Of a stretch of DNA of 64,000 bases, positions 7,449 to 16,200 are shown piece after piece; the stretch's first letter is position 1; each line of letters opens with the position of its first letter. The notes under the pieces are model-generated. The model searched no databases. It was given only the letters and a program-made list of their open reading frames with translations, and was not told where the DNA came from. Source of the stretch: Haloechinothrix halophila YIM 93223 (GTDB lineage: Bacteria; Actinomycetota; Actinomycetes; Mycobacteriales; Pseudonocardiaceae); the NCBI RefSeq assembly GCF_000504245.1, contig NZ_KI632509.1, positions 743,723-807,722 of the forward strand. Reading direction: 5' to 3'. Made by a program: the position numbers and the translations under genes.

Positions 7449-7670
7449 TTACAGGCAGATCGAGTAGCCCTGGTGCGTGCCGGGCTTGTGCCCACCTTCG
7501 CCGAGTGCTCCGTCCTGCGCGGACGGCTTGATGTGGTGCTGTGCGTAGTCGGAGTTACCCGGTTCGCCGGAGTCGTTGCACGGCCCGGCGTCATGTGCCA
7601 ACGCGGGAGCCGCCCCGCCACCGATCGCCAGTGCGAAGCCAAGTGCTGCGGCCACAGTCAGTCTGCGCAT
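7449..7670 (-). CDS. Small secreted protein
   Basis: 73 aa. A clear signal peptide (MRRLTVAAALGFALAIGGG, then APALA|H as cleavage site) leaves a mature ~45-residue, His- and Gly-rich peptide with two cysteines (in GPCND and at the penultimate residue), possibly joined by a disulfide. A run of identical type is common in actinobacteria but no named family was recognised. It is flanked by divergent or unrelated genes. Confidence 0.6.
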   Translation of the reverse strand: MRRLTVAAALGFALAIGGGAAPALAHDAGPCNDSGEPGNSDYAQHHIKPSAQDGALGEGGHKPGTHQGYSICL

Positions 7671-7886
7671 CGCATCCTCCGTTCTCTCGGGCCTCGAGTG
7701 AGGCCGTGGACGTTGGCCGACGTTGTCGTACTACGAGCGAGGAACGTCAACGGATTGGGTGACGGCGAAATGTACACCGAGTGGCGTAGTCGACGTGTCG
7801 ACAAGCTGACAGGCGCGGCGTCCCTGCCGTGCGGATCACCGCTGGTCCCTGGCGAGAGGAGCGGGTCAAGACACTGGCTGCGGTGG

Positions 7887-8438
7887 CTACCGAACTACGG
7901 GAGTGACCCGGCGCGCGGTGAGCCGCGACGTGCCTGACGCCGTCTGTTCGCTGAGCACCTGAAAGTCCTCGGGTAGCCGTGCGCTCAGCTCGCCGGGTGT
8001 GACGCGGAATCGTCCGCCGTCGGGGTCCGCCAGCGCTTCCCACTGCAGCAGCCCGCCCGGCGTGACAGCCTGACATGCCCGAGCGAAGACGTCCTGGTCC
8101 CAGTATCGGATCGCCACGACCAGTGCGAAGTTACCCTCCGGCGTGTACGCCCGCGCGTCCGCGAGCACGCACTCGACCCGCAGGCCCCTGCGGCTCGCCT
8201 CGTCGGCGAGCTGGCTGAGCGCCAGGTCGGAGACGTCGACCGCGACGACGTCGCGTCCCGCTTCCGCCAGCGCCAGAGCGGTGCCCGACCGGCCGCAGGC
8301 GAGCTCAAGCACCCGGCCGTCGGGGATACCGGCGCGCAACGCCTCCGCCGCGAACTGGTGCGGCACGAAGTCCGGCGGCGTGGTCCCGTAGCGGGCGTTC
8401 CACCGCAGCCGATCGGGGTGCTCCGAATCGAGGCGCAT
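7887..8438 (-). CDS. Class I SAM-dependent methyltransferase (tellurite-resistance/TehB-like group)
   Basis: 183 aa from ATG 8438; the track of open codons continues to 8477, but MRLDSEHPDRLRWNARYG is the family-like N-terminus. Motif I is RVLELACGRSGTALALA; the acidic residue after strand 2 is in VVAVDVSDLAL; motif IV is FALVVAIRYWDQDVF, with TPGGLLQWEA as motif VI. The WNARYG opening and RYWDQ are typical of small SAM methyltransferases acting on thiol or chalcogen substrates, but the substrate is not certain. It is divergent from a flavin oxidoreductase. Confidence 0.85.
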   Translation of the reverse strand: MRLDSEHPDRLRWNARYGTTPPDFVPHQFAAEALRAGIPDGRVLELACGRSGTALALAEAGRDVVAVDVSDLALSQLADEASRRGLRVECVLADARAYTPEGNFALVVAIRYWDQDVFARACQAVTPGGLLQWEALADPDGGRFRVTPGELSARLPEDFQVLSEQTASGTSRLTARRVTPVVR

Positions 8439-8529
8439 GGGGTCACGGTATCCCGCTCGCGAGCTTTCGCCGTGCACGCAGCGGACTGCTAACGTGCGGC
8501 GAGATCAGCTGCGCGGAGGTGAGCCTCAG

Positions 8530-9675
8530 ATGGCGGATGTCCTGGTGCTTGGCGGTGGCTTCGGTGGGCTCGCCGCGGCCCACGAACTGCGGCGTCGCCT
8601 GCCCTCCGATGACACGGTGACCGTGATCGCGGCGCGCGACACCTTCTTCGTCGGGTTCGCGAAGCTGTGGGAGCTGAGCGGACTGCGGCCGTTGGCGGAC
8701 GGCACGCGGTCGCTGTCCGCGCTCGACCAGCACGGCATCCGCTTCGTGCATGCGGACATCACCGCGATCGATGCGGGCGCGCGGAGCGTGGGCACGTCGG
8801 CGGGGGCGTTCACCGCCGACGCCATGGTCATCGCACTCGGCGCCGGATACCAGCAGAAGCACACCGCGCTACTCGGCGAGCATGCTCACAATCTCTACGA
8901 CGCGACGGCACTGCCCGGCATCCGTGCCGATCTCGACGCGCTGACCAGCGGGACGTTGCTGGTCAGCATTCTCGGCGCCCCGTATCTGTGCCCGCCAGCG
9001 CCGTTCGAGGCCGCGCTGCTGCTGGATGAGTGGCTGCGCGCCAACGGCCGTCGCGATCAGGTCGACGTCGTGGTGTCCACCCCGCAACCGCTCACGCTGC
9101 CGGTCGCGGGTCCGGACGCGAGTCACTTCCTTGCCGAGCGCCTGACCGAGCGCGGCGTCACCGTGTTGACCGAGCACCCAGTGGAGTCGGTCGACCACGC
9201 CGCTGGCCTCGCGCGGTTCAGCGACGACCGCAGCCGCGAGTTCCAGCTCATGCTCGGTGTGCCCGCCGCGGCCCCGCTACCGGTGGTCGCCGCGAGCGAC
9301 GTCGCGTCGGAGTCCGGCTGGATCAAGCCCGACCGGTCGATGTTCGCCACCAGCGCTGACCGCGTCTACGCGGTCGGTGACTGCACGATGGTGCCGACCG
9401 CGACCGCGCAACTGCCGAAGGCTGGCGTCTTCGCGGAGGCCGAGGGGCTGGTCGCGGCTGCCAACGTGGCGGCCGACCTGCACGGTGGCGAGCGGGAGTC
9501 GTTCGACGGCTACGGCTATTGCTTCCTCGAACTGCCGGGACAGCGGGTGGCGAAGGTGGAAGGCGACTTCTACGCAGAGCCGAAGCCGGACGTGGCGTTG
9601 ACCCCGCCCGACGAGGCGGCGTTCACGGCGAAGCAGCAGTGGGAGCGGGAGCGGCTGGCCGCCTGGCTGGGGTGA
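8530..9675 (+). CDS. FAD-dependent NAD(P)/sulfide:quinone-type oxidoreductase
   Basis: 381 aa from ATG 8530, preceded by GGAGGTGAG at 8515-8523. The N-terminal Rossmann motif is VLVLGGGFGGLAAAHEL, and the C-terminal FAD site is RVYAVGDCTMVP. The SQR-like architecture includes ILGAPYLCPPAPFEAALLLDEWL, which places a cysteine where SQR-type enzymes keep a redox Cys. The residue around position 130 and the C-terminal membrane-binding helices of true SQR were not confirmed, so it may be a soluble sulfide or persulfide oxidoreductase, or a flavocytochrome-c-like subunit. Divergent from the methyltransferase at 7887-8438, with a shared 91-bp promoter region. Confidence 0.85.
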   Translation: MADVLVLGGGFGGLAAAHELRRRLPSDDTVTVIAARDTFFVGFAKLWELSGLRPLADGTRSLSALDQHGIRFVHADITAIDAGARSVGTSAGAFTADAMVIALGAGYQQKHTALLGEHAHNLYDATALPGIRADLDALTSGTLLVSILGAPYLCPPAPFEAALLLDEWLRANGRRDQVDVVVSTPQPLTLPVAGPDASHFLAERLTERGVTVLTEHPVESVDHAAGLARFSDDRSREFQLMLGVPAAAPLPVVAASDVASESGWIKPDRSMFATSADRVYAVGDCTMVPTATAQLPKAGVFAEAEGLVAAANVAADLHGGERESFDGYGYCFLELPGQRVAKVEGDFYAEPKPDVALTPPDEAAFTAKQQWERERLAAWLG

Positions 9676-9690
9676 GCGCCGGGCTTCGGC

Positions 9691-10056
9691 TTACAGCTTC
9701 TGCGCGAACTCCACGATGTTGCCGTCTGGATCCGCGATGTGCACGGTGCGCTCCCGCCACGGCCGATCGACCGGTCCGGTGAGGATCTCGACGCCCGCTT
9801 GTCGCAGCCGGTCCGCCTCGGCGTCGACGTCGTCGACGATGAACCCGATCTCGCCACACGGCGGGTTGCCACCAGTCTGTCCAATGAGGTCAGTCAGCTT
9901 ACCGCGCTCGAATAACGCGAACTTGGTGTTGTCCATGGCGAACTCGACGTAGCCGTCCCCTTCGATGCGCACCTCCATGCCCAACACGTCGCGGTAGAAC
10001 GCCACGGACCGCTGGAGCGATTCGACGTACCAAATCACGTAGTCAATTCGACGCAT
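9691..10056 (-). CDS. VOC-family (glyoxalase/bleomycin resistance) protein
   Basis: 121 aa from ATG 10056. Two beta-alpha-beta-beta-beta modules are apparent: RIDYVIWYVESLQRSVAFYRDVLGMEV with YVEFAMDNTKFALFE, and GEIGFIVDDVDAEADRLRQ with RTVHIADPDGNIVEFAQKL. The final DPDGNIVEF is the canonical end with a metal-ligand Glu. It could be a lyase, dioxygenase or binding protein for a small electrophile or antibiotic; the sequence does not say. Convergent with the flavin oxidoreductase (15-bp gap). Confidence 0.85.
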   Translation of the reverse strand: MRRIDYVIWYVESLQRSVAFYRDVLGMEVRIEGDGYVEFAMDNTKFALFERGKLTDLIGQTGGNPPCGEIGFIVDDVDAEADRLRQAGVEILTGPVDRPWRERTVHIADPDGNIVEFAQKL

Positions 10057-10132
10057 GCCTTCACGGTATGCGCGACAGGGAGTTAGTGCTTGGTTGTTGG
10101 AACGGGGCGTGGCACGTCGGCGGCGGCTGGTG

Positions 10133-10180
10133 GATCTTGAGGCTTTCTGGCGATCCGGATCGCCAGAAAGCCTCAAGATC
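10133..10180. repeat. Perfect 48-bp palindrome (terminator-like, dispersed repeat type)
   Basis: The 24-bp left arm, GATCTTGAGGCTTTCTGGCG then ATCC, is followed directly by its exact reverse complement with no spacer. It lies downstream of the methyltransferase stop (10243) and upstream of the VOC gene, where a transcription stop would be useful. The outer GGATCTTGAGGC element recurs in the inverted repeat at 27957-28010, which also follows a stop codon. Confidence 0.85.
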
Positions 10181-10242
10181 GGCGGGAACGTCACGGCGCT
10201 GAGTTCGACTCGCGCGGTTCGGGCCGCGCCCGCGCCCCGCCG

Positions 10243-10938
10243 CTACGACCGGCGCCAGACGTAGGCCGCTGAGATCGGGTGGTTCCGATAGCGCTCCCAC
10301 TTCGGCTTCACCGCGATCCACTCGTCGTCGATCACCGCCTCGCGCATCTCCGTGAGCTGCCACCCCGCGTCGATACCAGCCGCGATGTGGTCGCTGATCA
10401 GGTGCACGGTTGTCGTGATCGCGATGTGCTCACCGCTTGAGGACGTGAAGTGCGTCGGCATGCCCGAACGCATGATGAAGTGGGGGTGGAACGTCACCAG
10501 CGCGAACGTCGCGTCCGACGTCGCCACGCGTGCCGCTTCCTGGTACAGCGGCCCTAGGTCACTGAGGTGCTCGTCGATGAGCGACGCGGCCAGCAGGTCA
10601 TATGTGTCCCCGGGCAAGCCGGTCGCGGTCACGTCCGCCTCGATGAGCCGATCGTGCACCCCTCGCTGCTCGGCGAGGGTCAACATTTGCGGTGTGACGT
10701 CGACGCCGTCGATCGCTGTGACGCCGTTGTCGCGCAACCATGCGCCTGTCCTGCCGGTGCCGCAGCCGAGGTCGAGGGCGCGCGTGGCCGACTTCCAGCG
10801 CGGTGTGGTCAGCCGGTCGAACAACGCGATGTCCATCGCGTCGTTGACGGTGTTCTCATAGGTCTCGACCCACTCGCCATACCCGGTACGGGCGTCGACG
10901 GTCCGGTAGCCACGGCTGTCGAAGCTGCTGAAGTCCAT
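10243..10938 (-). CDS. Class I SAM-dependent methyltransferase
   Basis: 231 aa from the internal ATG 10938 (MDFSSFDSRGYRTVDARTGYGEWV); an in-frame ATG at 10974 adds 12 residues. Motif I is RALDLGCGTGRTGAWL; the acidic residue of strand 2 is in IDGVDVTPQML; motif IV is TYDLLAASLIDEHL. The C-terminal extension with VIDDEWIAVKPKWERYRN resembles actinobacterial methyltransferases of unknown substrate. Followed by the 48-bp palindrome. Confidence 0.86.
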   Translation of the reverse strand: MDFSSFDSRGYRTVDARTGYGEWVETYENTVNDAMDIALFDRLTTPRWKSATRALDLGCGTGRTGAWLRDNGVTAIDGVDVTPQMLTLAEQRGVHDRLIEADVTATGLPGDTYDLLAASLIDEHLSDLGPLYQEAARVATSDATFALVTFHPHFIMRSGMPTHFTSSSGEHIAITTTVHLISDHIAAGIDAGWQLTEMREAVIDDEWIAVKPKWERYRNHPISAAYVWRRS

Positions 10939-11048
10939 GCGGTTCAGGATCTCGGCGCGGCGCCGAGTAGCCAACCGAATTTCACGCCAGGGCCTTCTCC
11001 GTAGTCAGGTGACTGCGGTACGTTGTGATCACTGGGTGGAGGTGATCT

Positions 11049-12638
11049 ATGTCACAGGATCAGGCAACGGGGGCAGTGAGCGCATCCACGGCCACGAAGG
11101 GGGAAACGGAACAGAAGGCACCGGGGGTACGGCGATGGAGCGGGCTGCTGCTCGGCGTGCTGCTAGCCGTCATCGTGTACCTGATCTTGCCGGATTCGCT
11201 CGCGACGGAAGCGAGGGCGACGGCAGGCGTCGGCATCCTGATGGCTGTCTGGTGGATGACCGAGGCGATCCCTCTACCCGCCACGGCGCTGGTGCCGCTG
11301 GTTGCCTTCCCGCTGCTGGAGGTCACCCCGGTCGGAACCGTCGACGTCGAGGACGCGGGAACGGACGCGACGACGTCCGACCTGCTCGGTGCCGCCGCGC
11401 CGTACGCGAACCCGGTGATCTTTCTGTTCCTCGGCGGATTCATGCTCGCGCTCGCCATGCAGCGCTGGGGCCTGCACAAACGGATCGCCCTGCGCACGGT
11501 GCTGCTCGTCGGTACGAAGCCGGTCATGCTGGTCGCGGGATTCATGCTCGCCACCGCGTTCCTGTCGATGTGGGTCAGCAACACCGCGACCACGGTCATG
11601 ATGCTGCCTATCGGGCTGTCCGTGCTGGTGCTGGTCTCGCAGCTCGGTGACGGCGATGGCGACCCGAACTTCGCGGTCGCGCTGATGCTCGGCATCGCCT
11701 ACGCCGCGTCCATCGGTTCACTCGGCACGATCATCGGCACGCCGCCGAACGGCTTGCTGGTCTCCAACCTGGAAGAACAGGGCATCAGTATCGGCTTTGG
11801 ACAGTGGATGCTGTTCGGCGTCCCGATCGCGGTCGTGTTCCTGTTCCTCGCCTGGCTCGTGCTGACGCAACTGGTGTTCCGGCCGAGGCTGAAGGAGCTG
11901 CCTGGCGGGCGCCAGCTGATCCAACGGCATCTCAACGAGCTTGGCCCGATGTCGTCGGGCGAATGGACCGTGCTCGCCGTGTTCGTCAGCGCCGCCTTCG
12001 CTTGGATCTTCGTTCCGACGCTGTTCGGCAGCGACGGCGTGGACAGTCTCAAGGAAGCGCTGCCGTTCCTGACGCGGGTCGAGGACGAGGTCATCGCCAT
12101 CGCGATGGCGATCGCGCTGTTCATCATCCCGGTCAGGGGCAGGCCCGGTGAGCGAGTGCTGAACTGGGACACGGCCAAGCAACTGCCGTGGGGCATCCTC
12201 CTGCTGTTCGGCGGTGGGCTGACGCTGGCGAATCAGATCAAGGTCACCGGTCTCGGCGGTTGGATCGGCGAGCAGGTCGAAGGCGTCGGCACTGTGGCGG
12301 TACTCGTGCTGGTCGTGCTTGTGACGGGCCTCGTGCTCCTGTTGACCGAACTGACCAGCAACACCGCGACGACCGCGACGTTCTTGCCGATCCTGATCGG
12401 CGTCTCCGGTGGGCTCGCCGTCGATCCGATGCTGCTCGCCGTGCCGGCGGCGCTCGCGGCGACGTCGGCGTTCATGTTGCCGGTCGCGACGCCGCCGAAC
12501 GCCATCGCGTTCGGCTCCGGCTACATCAGGATGGGCCACATGGTGCGCGCGGGCATCGTGCTCAACGTCGTGGGAATGGTGATGATCACGGTCGCGATGT
12601 TCACGCTCGCGGGGCCAGTGCTCGGTGTGACGTTCTAG
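11049..12638 (+). CDS. SLC13/DASS-family sodium:dicarboxylate symporter
   Basis: 529 aa polytopic membrane protein preceded by a perfect GGAGGTGAT. The DASS substrate/sodium-site SNT motifs are present twice: SMWVSNTATTVMMLPI in the first half and ELTSNTATTATFLPI in the second. The helical-hairpin loops GTIIGTPPNG and LPVATPPNAIAFGSGY are also typical. It probably imports C4-dicarboxylates (succinate, malate, fumarate) with Na+. The N-terminal ~30 residues are a hydrophilic cytoplasmic tail. Its TAG overlaps by 4 bp, tail to tail, with a small membrane-protein gene. Confidence 0.9.
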   Translation: MSQDQATGAVSASTATKGETEQKAPGVRRWSGLLLGVLLAVIVYLILPDSLATEARATAGVGILMAVWWMTEAIPLPATALVPLVAFPLLEVTPVGTVDVEDAGTDATTSDLLGAAAPYANPVIFLFLGGFMLALAMQRWGLHKRIALRTVLLVGTKPVMLVAGFMLATAFLSMWVSNTATTVMMLPIGLSVLVLVSQLGDGDGDPNFAVALMLGIAYAASIGSLGTIIGTPPNGLLVSNLEEQGISIGFGQWMLFGVPIAVVFLFLAWLVLTQLVFRPRLKELPGGRQLIQRHLNELGPMSSGEWTVLAVFVSAAFAWIFVPTLFGSDGVDSLKEALPFLTRVEDEVIAIAMAIALFIIPVRGRPGERVLNWDTAKQLPWGILLLFGGGLTLANQIKVTGLGGWIGEQVEGVGTVAVLVLVVLVTGLVLLLTELTSNTATTATFLPILIGVSGGLAVDPMLLAVPAALAATSAFMLPVATPPNAIAFGSGYIRMGHMVRAGIVLNVVGMVMITVAMFTLAGPVLGVTF

Positions 12639-12781
12639 TGTGAATCCCGCGGTTCGCCGGTGCGTGACGTCGCTGAACGTGCGGCTTCGCCGCGCCGCGA
12701 CCTGCCGTCTTCGCCCGCGACGATCACTGCCGCCACGGTGAACATCAAGACCAGGAGAACGATTACCGCGATCGGGTCCAT
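12635..12781 (-). CDS. Putative 48-aa single-span membrane protein, overlapping the transporter stop
   Basis: ATG 12781 follows GGGAGG at ideal spacing (GGGAGGCGACATG), which decides this start over the longer in-frame reading to 12982. One transmembrane helix opens the protein (MDPIAVIVLLVLMFTVAAVI), followed by a charged Arg/Ser/Glu-rich tail. Its stop and the symporter stop overlap in CTAG (12635-12638). The protein resembles the short accessory peptides that accompany some secondary transporters, but the opposite orientation argues against a simple subunit. No family recognised. Confidence 0.5.
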   Translation of the reverse strand: MDPIAVIVLLVLMFTVAAVIVAGEDGRSRRGEAARSATSRTGEPRDSH

Positions 12782-13068
12782 GTCGCCTCCCGGGTTCGTG
12801 ACATACATTGTGTTGCGAGTCACAGACCGTACCGGGCCTGAGATCGGAACGCCAGCGACTGGCCGGAAAACGGCGGCCGCACCGTGCATGAACTGGTAGG
12901 ACGCCGCGGTGGATCCCGCGGGCTCCCTCCTGACAGGGGCGAAAACTAGTACGAACGTACTGCTCTGCTGTCGAAGTGGCACGTCACGTGGGTGCTAAGC
13001 GACCGTCACATCCCACGACGGTGGCGGAGGCTTTGCCGCGTGTGCGCGGCCGGAGGGAGTGTGGCGAA

Positions 13069-13818
13069 GTGAGCATCGACGCGCGCGGTCAGCGGATGGT
13101 GACGGTCGGCGTCGCCGACACCGAGCCGCTGTTCCGCGACGGGCTTGCCACCCTCATAGAACGGACGCCATGGGCGCGGATGGTCGCTCATTCCGCGAGC
13201 CAGCAGGGCTGTCTGGTCATGATCGACCAGCTGCATCCGGACGTCGTGCTGCTGACGTCCGAACTTGCGCCGCAATGTCAGTTCATCCACACGCTGACCA
13301 CGGGTGGCGACGCGCCGCGCGTGGTGGTCGTGGTCAGCGCCCATGACCGGAACTCGCGCTACGTCGCGGGGACGATGGCCGCTGGTGCCTATGGCGCGGT
13401 CGCGCGTAATGCCGATCCGCACCGGTTCGCGGACGCGATCCGCAGCGTGTGGCACTCGCACCGCTACCTTGACCCGACGTTGCGGGCGATGGCGGGCTCG
13501 GTCGAGCAGTCCAGCGCCTCAGCGGGAAACCGTGGCACTCAGCCGTTGCGGATCCCGTTGTCGCGGCGGGAGTTCCAGGTCATGCAATTGATCGCGGAAG
13601 GCATGGAGAACGCCGCGATCGCGAAGGTGCTGTTCCTGTCCGTCGAGACGGTGCGCACGCATGTCAAGAGCATCCTGCGCAAGTTGTCCGCGCGGGACCG
13701 CACCCACGCGGTGACGATCGCGTTCCGGTCGGGCCTGCTGCAGCTGACACCGTTGCCGCCCACGGAGACCACGTCCGAGGAGAACCCGGTCGCCGCGGGC
13801 AGCTCACCGGCGTCGTGA
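13069..13818 (+). CDS. LuxR/NarL-type response regulator with a degenerate receiver domain
   Basis: 249 aa from GTG 13069, preceded by GGAGGGAG. The receiver-like domain occupies residues ~10-135. The position of the phosphoacceptor aspartate is Thr (PDVVLLTSELAP instead of the usual LLDxxMP), and the N-terminal acidic pair is reduced (VGVADTEPLF), so phosphorylation is unlikely. A C-terminal LuxR HTH at ~180-245 is intact (LSRREFQVMQLIAEGMENAAIAKVLFLSVETVRTHVKSIL). No kinase gene is adjacent. It may be controlled by a ligand, by level or by a partner protein. Confidence 0.85.
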   Translation: MSIDARGQRMVTVGVADTEPLFRDGLATLIERTPWARMVAHSASQQGCLVMIDQLHPDVVLLTSELAPQCQFIHTLTTGGDAPRVVVVVSAHDRNSRYVAGTMAAGAYGAVARNADPHRFADAIRSVWHSHRYLDPTLRAMAGSVEQSSASAGNRGTQPLRIPLSRREFQVMQLIAEGMENAAIAKVLFLSVETVRTHVKSILRKLSARDRTHAVTIAFRSGLLQLTPLPPTETTSEENPVAAGSSPAS

Positions 13819-13950
13819 CCAGCTGAAGCTGACCCAGCTCCGATCCGGGTTGAGGACCGGTGCCCGTCGCCCGTACGGGTCGACCAGACGGCCATCCGGC
13901 GTAGGCCGTGGTGTGATGGTCGAGACATCCAGGCACACCGCTTGCAAGCA

Positions 13951-13988
13951 TTACCCGCGAGTAATACCCTGATGTTACTGGCGAGTAA
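13951..13988. promoter_or_regulatory. Pair of TTACT-N4-AGTAA operators upstream of fadE5
   Basis: Two sites lie in the 355-bp gene-free stretch 13819-14173: TTACCCGCGAGTAA (13951-13964) and TTACTGGCGAGTAA (13975-13988, perfect arms), with 24-bp spacing. The same motif recurs at 35793-35822 beside a tetR gene and at 38977-38990 between fabG4 and fadA2. This supports control of fadE5 by the TetR protein at 35920-36585. The rest of the stretch shows nothing else recognisable. Confidence 0.7.
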
Positions 13989-14173
13989 GCCAGCGGCCAA
14001 CGACGGTGCGCTACGCGCGGCCGATCCGCGGCGCAACCGGGAAACCGGTGACGGGGAGCGGGCCTCGCACGCGCGGCCTTCGACCTGACAAACCAGGCAG
14101 GTAGCCCCTCTCGACGTCGAGGTCACGGCCTCGCGGCGGGAAGCGAGCCGACACCGACACGGAGCAACCAGAC

Positions 14174-16027
14174 ATGGGTCACTACAAGAGCAACATCCGA
14201 GACCTGGAGTTCAACCTCTTCGAGGTGCTCAAGATCCAAGAGCACCTTGGTACCGGGCCATTCGCCGAAGCCGACGAGGACACCACGCGCACCGTGCTGT
14301 CCGAGGTCAACAACCTGGTTTCGGGCGTCGTGGCCGACTCGTTCGAGGACGCGGACCGCAACCCGCCGGTCTTCCACCCGGACAAGTTCGACGTCACCAT
14401 GCCTGAGTCGGTGAAGAAGGCCCTCAAGGCCACCGTTGAGGCCGGCTGGGACCGCATCAGCCTGCCGACCGAGCTGGGCGGCTTCGGCATCCCGCCGACC
14501 GTCGCGTGGTCGGCCGCGGAGCTGTACACCGGCGCGAACGCCGCCGTGTTCTTCTACATGGCTGGCAAGACGTTCGCCAAGATCCTGCACGACAACGGCA
14601 ACGAGCAGCAGAAGAAGTGGGCCCAGATCGCGATCGACCGCAACTGGGGCTCCACCATGGTGCTCACCGAGCCTGACGCCGGTTCCGACGTCGGCGCCGG
14701 TCGCGCCAAGGCGTTCAAGCAGGACGACGGCTCCTGGCACATCGAGGGTGTCAAGCGCTTCATCACCGGTGCCGCGCAGGACGACATGACCGAGAACATC
14801 TTCCACCTGGTTCTCGCGCGTCCCGAGGGTCCTGGCATCGAGACCAAGCCCGGCACCAAGGGCCTCGGCCTGTTCTTCGTGCCCGCCCACCACTTCGATC
14901 CGGAGACCGGTGAGCTGACCGGCGAGCGCAACGGCGCCTTCGTCACCGGTGTCGAGCACAAGATGGGCATCAAGGCGTCCACCACCTGTGAGCTGACCTT
15001 CGGCCAGCACGGCACCCCCGCCAAGGGCTGGCTCGTCGGTGACAAGATCGACGGCATCGCGCAGATGTTCGACGTCATCGAGCACGCGCGCATGATGGTC
15101 GGCACCAAGGCCATCTCCACGCTCTCGACCGCGTACCTGAACACGCTGGAGTACGCCAAGGAGCGGGTGCAGGGCGCTGACCTCACCCAGATGCTCGACA
15201 AGACCGCGCCGCGCGTCACCATCACGCACCACCCGGATGTGCGCCGTGCGCTGATGACGCTGAAGGCCTACGCCGAGGGCCTGCGGGGCGTTTACCTCTA
15301 CACCGCGACGTACCAGGACAAGATCGCGCTGGGCAAGGCAACCGGTGAGGATGTCGACCTGCTGGAGCGCGTCAATGACCTGCTGCTGCCGATCGTCAAG
15401 GGCGGTGGCTCGGAGCGCAGCTGGACGCTGCTCGGTACCGAGGCGCTGCAGACCCTGGGTGGCTCCGGCTTCCTGCAGGACTACCCGATCGAGCAGTACG
15501 TCCGTGACGCCAAGATCGACACCCTGTACGAGGGCACCACGGCGATCCAGTCGCTCGACTTCTTCTTCCGGAAGGTCGTCCGCGACAAGGGCCAGGCGCT
15601 CGCGCACGTGGCTGGCGAGATCACGCAGTTCATCGAGTCGGAGAGCGGCAACGGTCGGCTCAAGGAAGAGCGTGCGCTGCTCAAGCAGGCGCTGGACGAC
15701 GTCCAGGGCATGCTGGGCGCGCTGATCGGCTACCTCACCGCGTCGCAGGACCAGCCGGACAACCTCTACAAGATCGGCCAGCACTCGGTGCGGCTGCTGC
15801 TGTCGGCCACCGACCTCCTCGTCGGCTGGCAGCTGCAGAAGCAGGCCGAGGTCGCGATCGCCGCGCTCGACGGCGGCGCGAGCGAGAAGGACCGGCCGTT
15901 CTACGAGGGCAAGATCGCGGCCGCGTCGTTCTTCGCCAAGACGGTGCTGCCCGAGCTCACTGCCCGTCGCAAGGTCGTCGAGTCCGCTGACAACGGCCTG
16001 ATGGACGTGGACGAAGCCGCCTTCTGA
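14174..16027 (+). CDS. fadE5: Acyl-CoA dehydrogenase FadE5
   Basis: 617 aa, close in length and sequence to mycobacterial FadE5 from the opening [19 protein letters not shown] to the closing DEAAF. It contains the FAD-binding [20 protein letters not shown] segment, FITGAAQDD, and the [19 protein letters not shown] region with the catalytic Glu at about residue 453. It is a broad-range, medium/long-chain acyl-CoA dehydrogenase for the first step of beta-oxidation, larger than classical ACADs because of extra C-terminal helices. In mycobacteria it lies beside fadA2/fabG4/htdX. Here that block is 22 kb away, but the promoter shares its operator. A strong terminator follows. Confidence 0.93.
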   Translation: MGHYKSNIRDLEFNLFEVLKIQEHLGTGPFAEADEDTTRTVLSEVNNLVSGVVADSFEDADRNPPVFHPDKFDVTMPESVKKALKATVEAGWDRISLPTELGGFGIPPTVAWSAAELYTGANAAVFFYMAGKTFAKILHDNGNEQQKKWAQIAIDRNWGSTMVLTEPDAGSDVGAGRAKAFKQDDGSWHIEGVKRFITGAAQDDMTENIFHLVLARPEGPGIETKPGTKGLGLFFVPAHHFDPETGELTGERNGAFVTGVEHKMGIKASTTCELTFGQHGTPAKGWLVGDKIDGIAQMFDVIEHARMMVGTKAISTLSTAYLNTLEYAKERVQGADLTQMLDKTAPRVTITHHPDVRRALMTLKAYAEGLRGVYLYTATYQDKIALGKATGEDVDLLERVNDLLLPIVKGGGSERSWTLLGTEALQTLGGSGFLQDYPIEQYVRDAKIDTLYEGTTAIQSLDFFFRKVVRDKGQALAHVAGEITQFIESESGNGRLKEERALLKQALDDVQGMLGALIGYLTASQDQPDNLYKIGQHSVRLLLSATDLLVGWQLQKQAEVAIAALDGGASEKDRPFYEGKIAAASFFAKTVLPELTARRKVVESADNGLMDVDEAAF

Positions 16028-16051
16028 GCCTTGGCGCTCTGACCACGTAAG

Positions 16052-16091
16052 ACACGCGGGCCCGGGTCGTGCACCCGGGCCCGCGTGTTTT
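16052..16091 (+). terminator. Rho-independent terminator of fadE5
   Basis: A perfect 16-bp stem, ACACGCGGGCCCGGGT (16052-16067) paired with 16073-16088, has a 5-nt loop and a TTTT run at 16088-16091. It lies 25 bp after the fadE5 stop. Confidence 0.9.
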
Positions 16092-16092
16092 G

Positions 16093-16158
16093 CATTCCCG
16101 ACGCCGTGTCCCCCGTTCCGGACGCCGTGTCTGCCGTTCCCGACGTTGTGTTCGGCAA
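16093..16158 (-). repeat. Intergenic 21-bp tandem repeat, array A (three units, inverted relative to array B)
   Basis: GACGCCGTGTC (or GACGTTGTGTT) recurs at 16100, 16121 and 16142, exactly 21 bp apart, with CCGTTCC spacers. The reverse complement matches arrays B (16603-16709) and C (47103-47188): CGGGGGACACGGCGT is shared with B and CGTCGGGAACGGCAGACACG with C. It lies between the fadE5 terminator and the cupin gene. The period is two helical turns. Confidence 0.8.
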
Positions 16159-16200
16159 AGCGTTCGCGACTTCCGCTCTCGCTGTGGCAAGGTCACTGCT

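Noticed and set aside
12782-12982. Longer 115-aa version of the small membrane protein
   Set aside because: The extra N-terminus is not protein-like and the ribosome-binding site is at 12781, favouring the 48-aa form.
14123-15784. 553-codon open frame on the minus strand
   Set aside because: It lies exactly antisense to fadE5, its translation is Arg/Val/Leu-rich without family motifs, and such frames are expected opposite high-GC genes.
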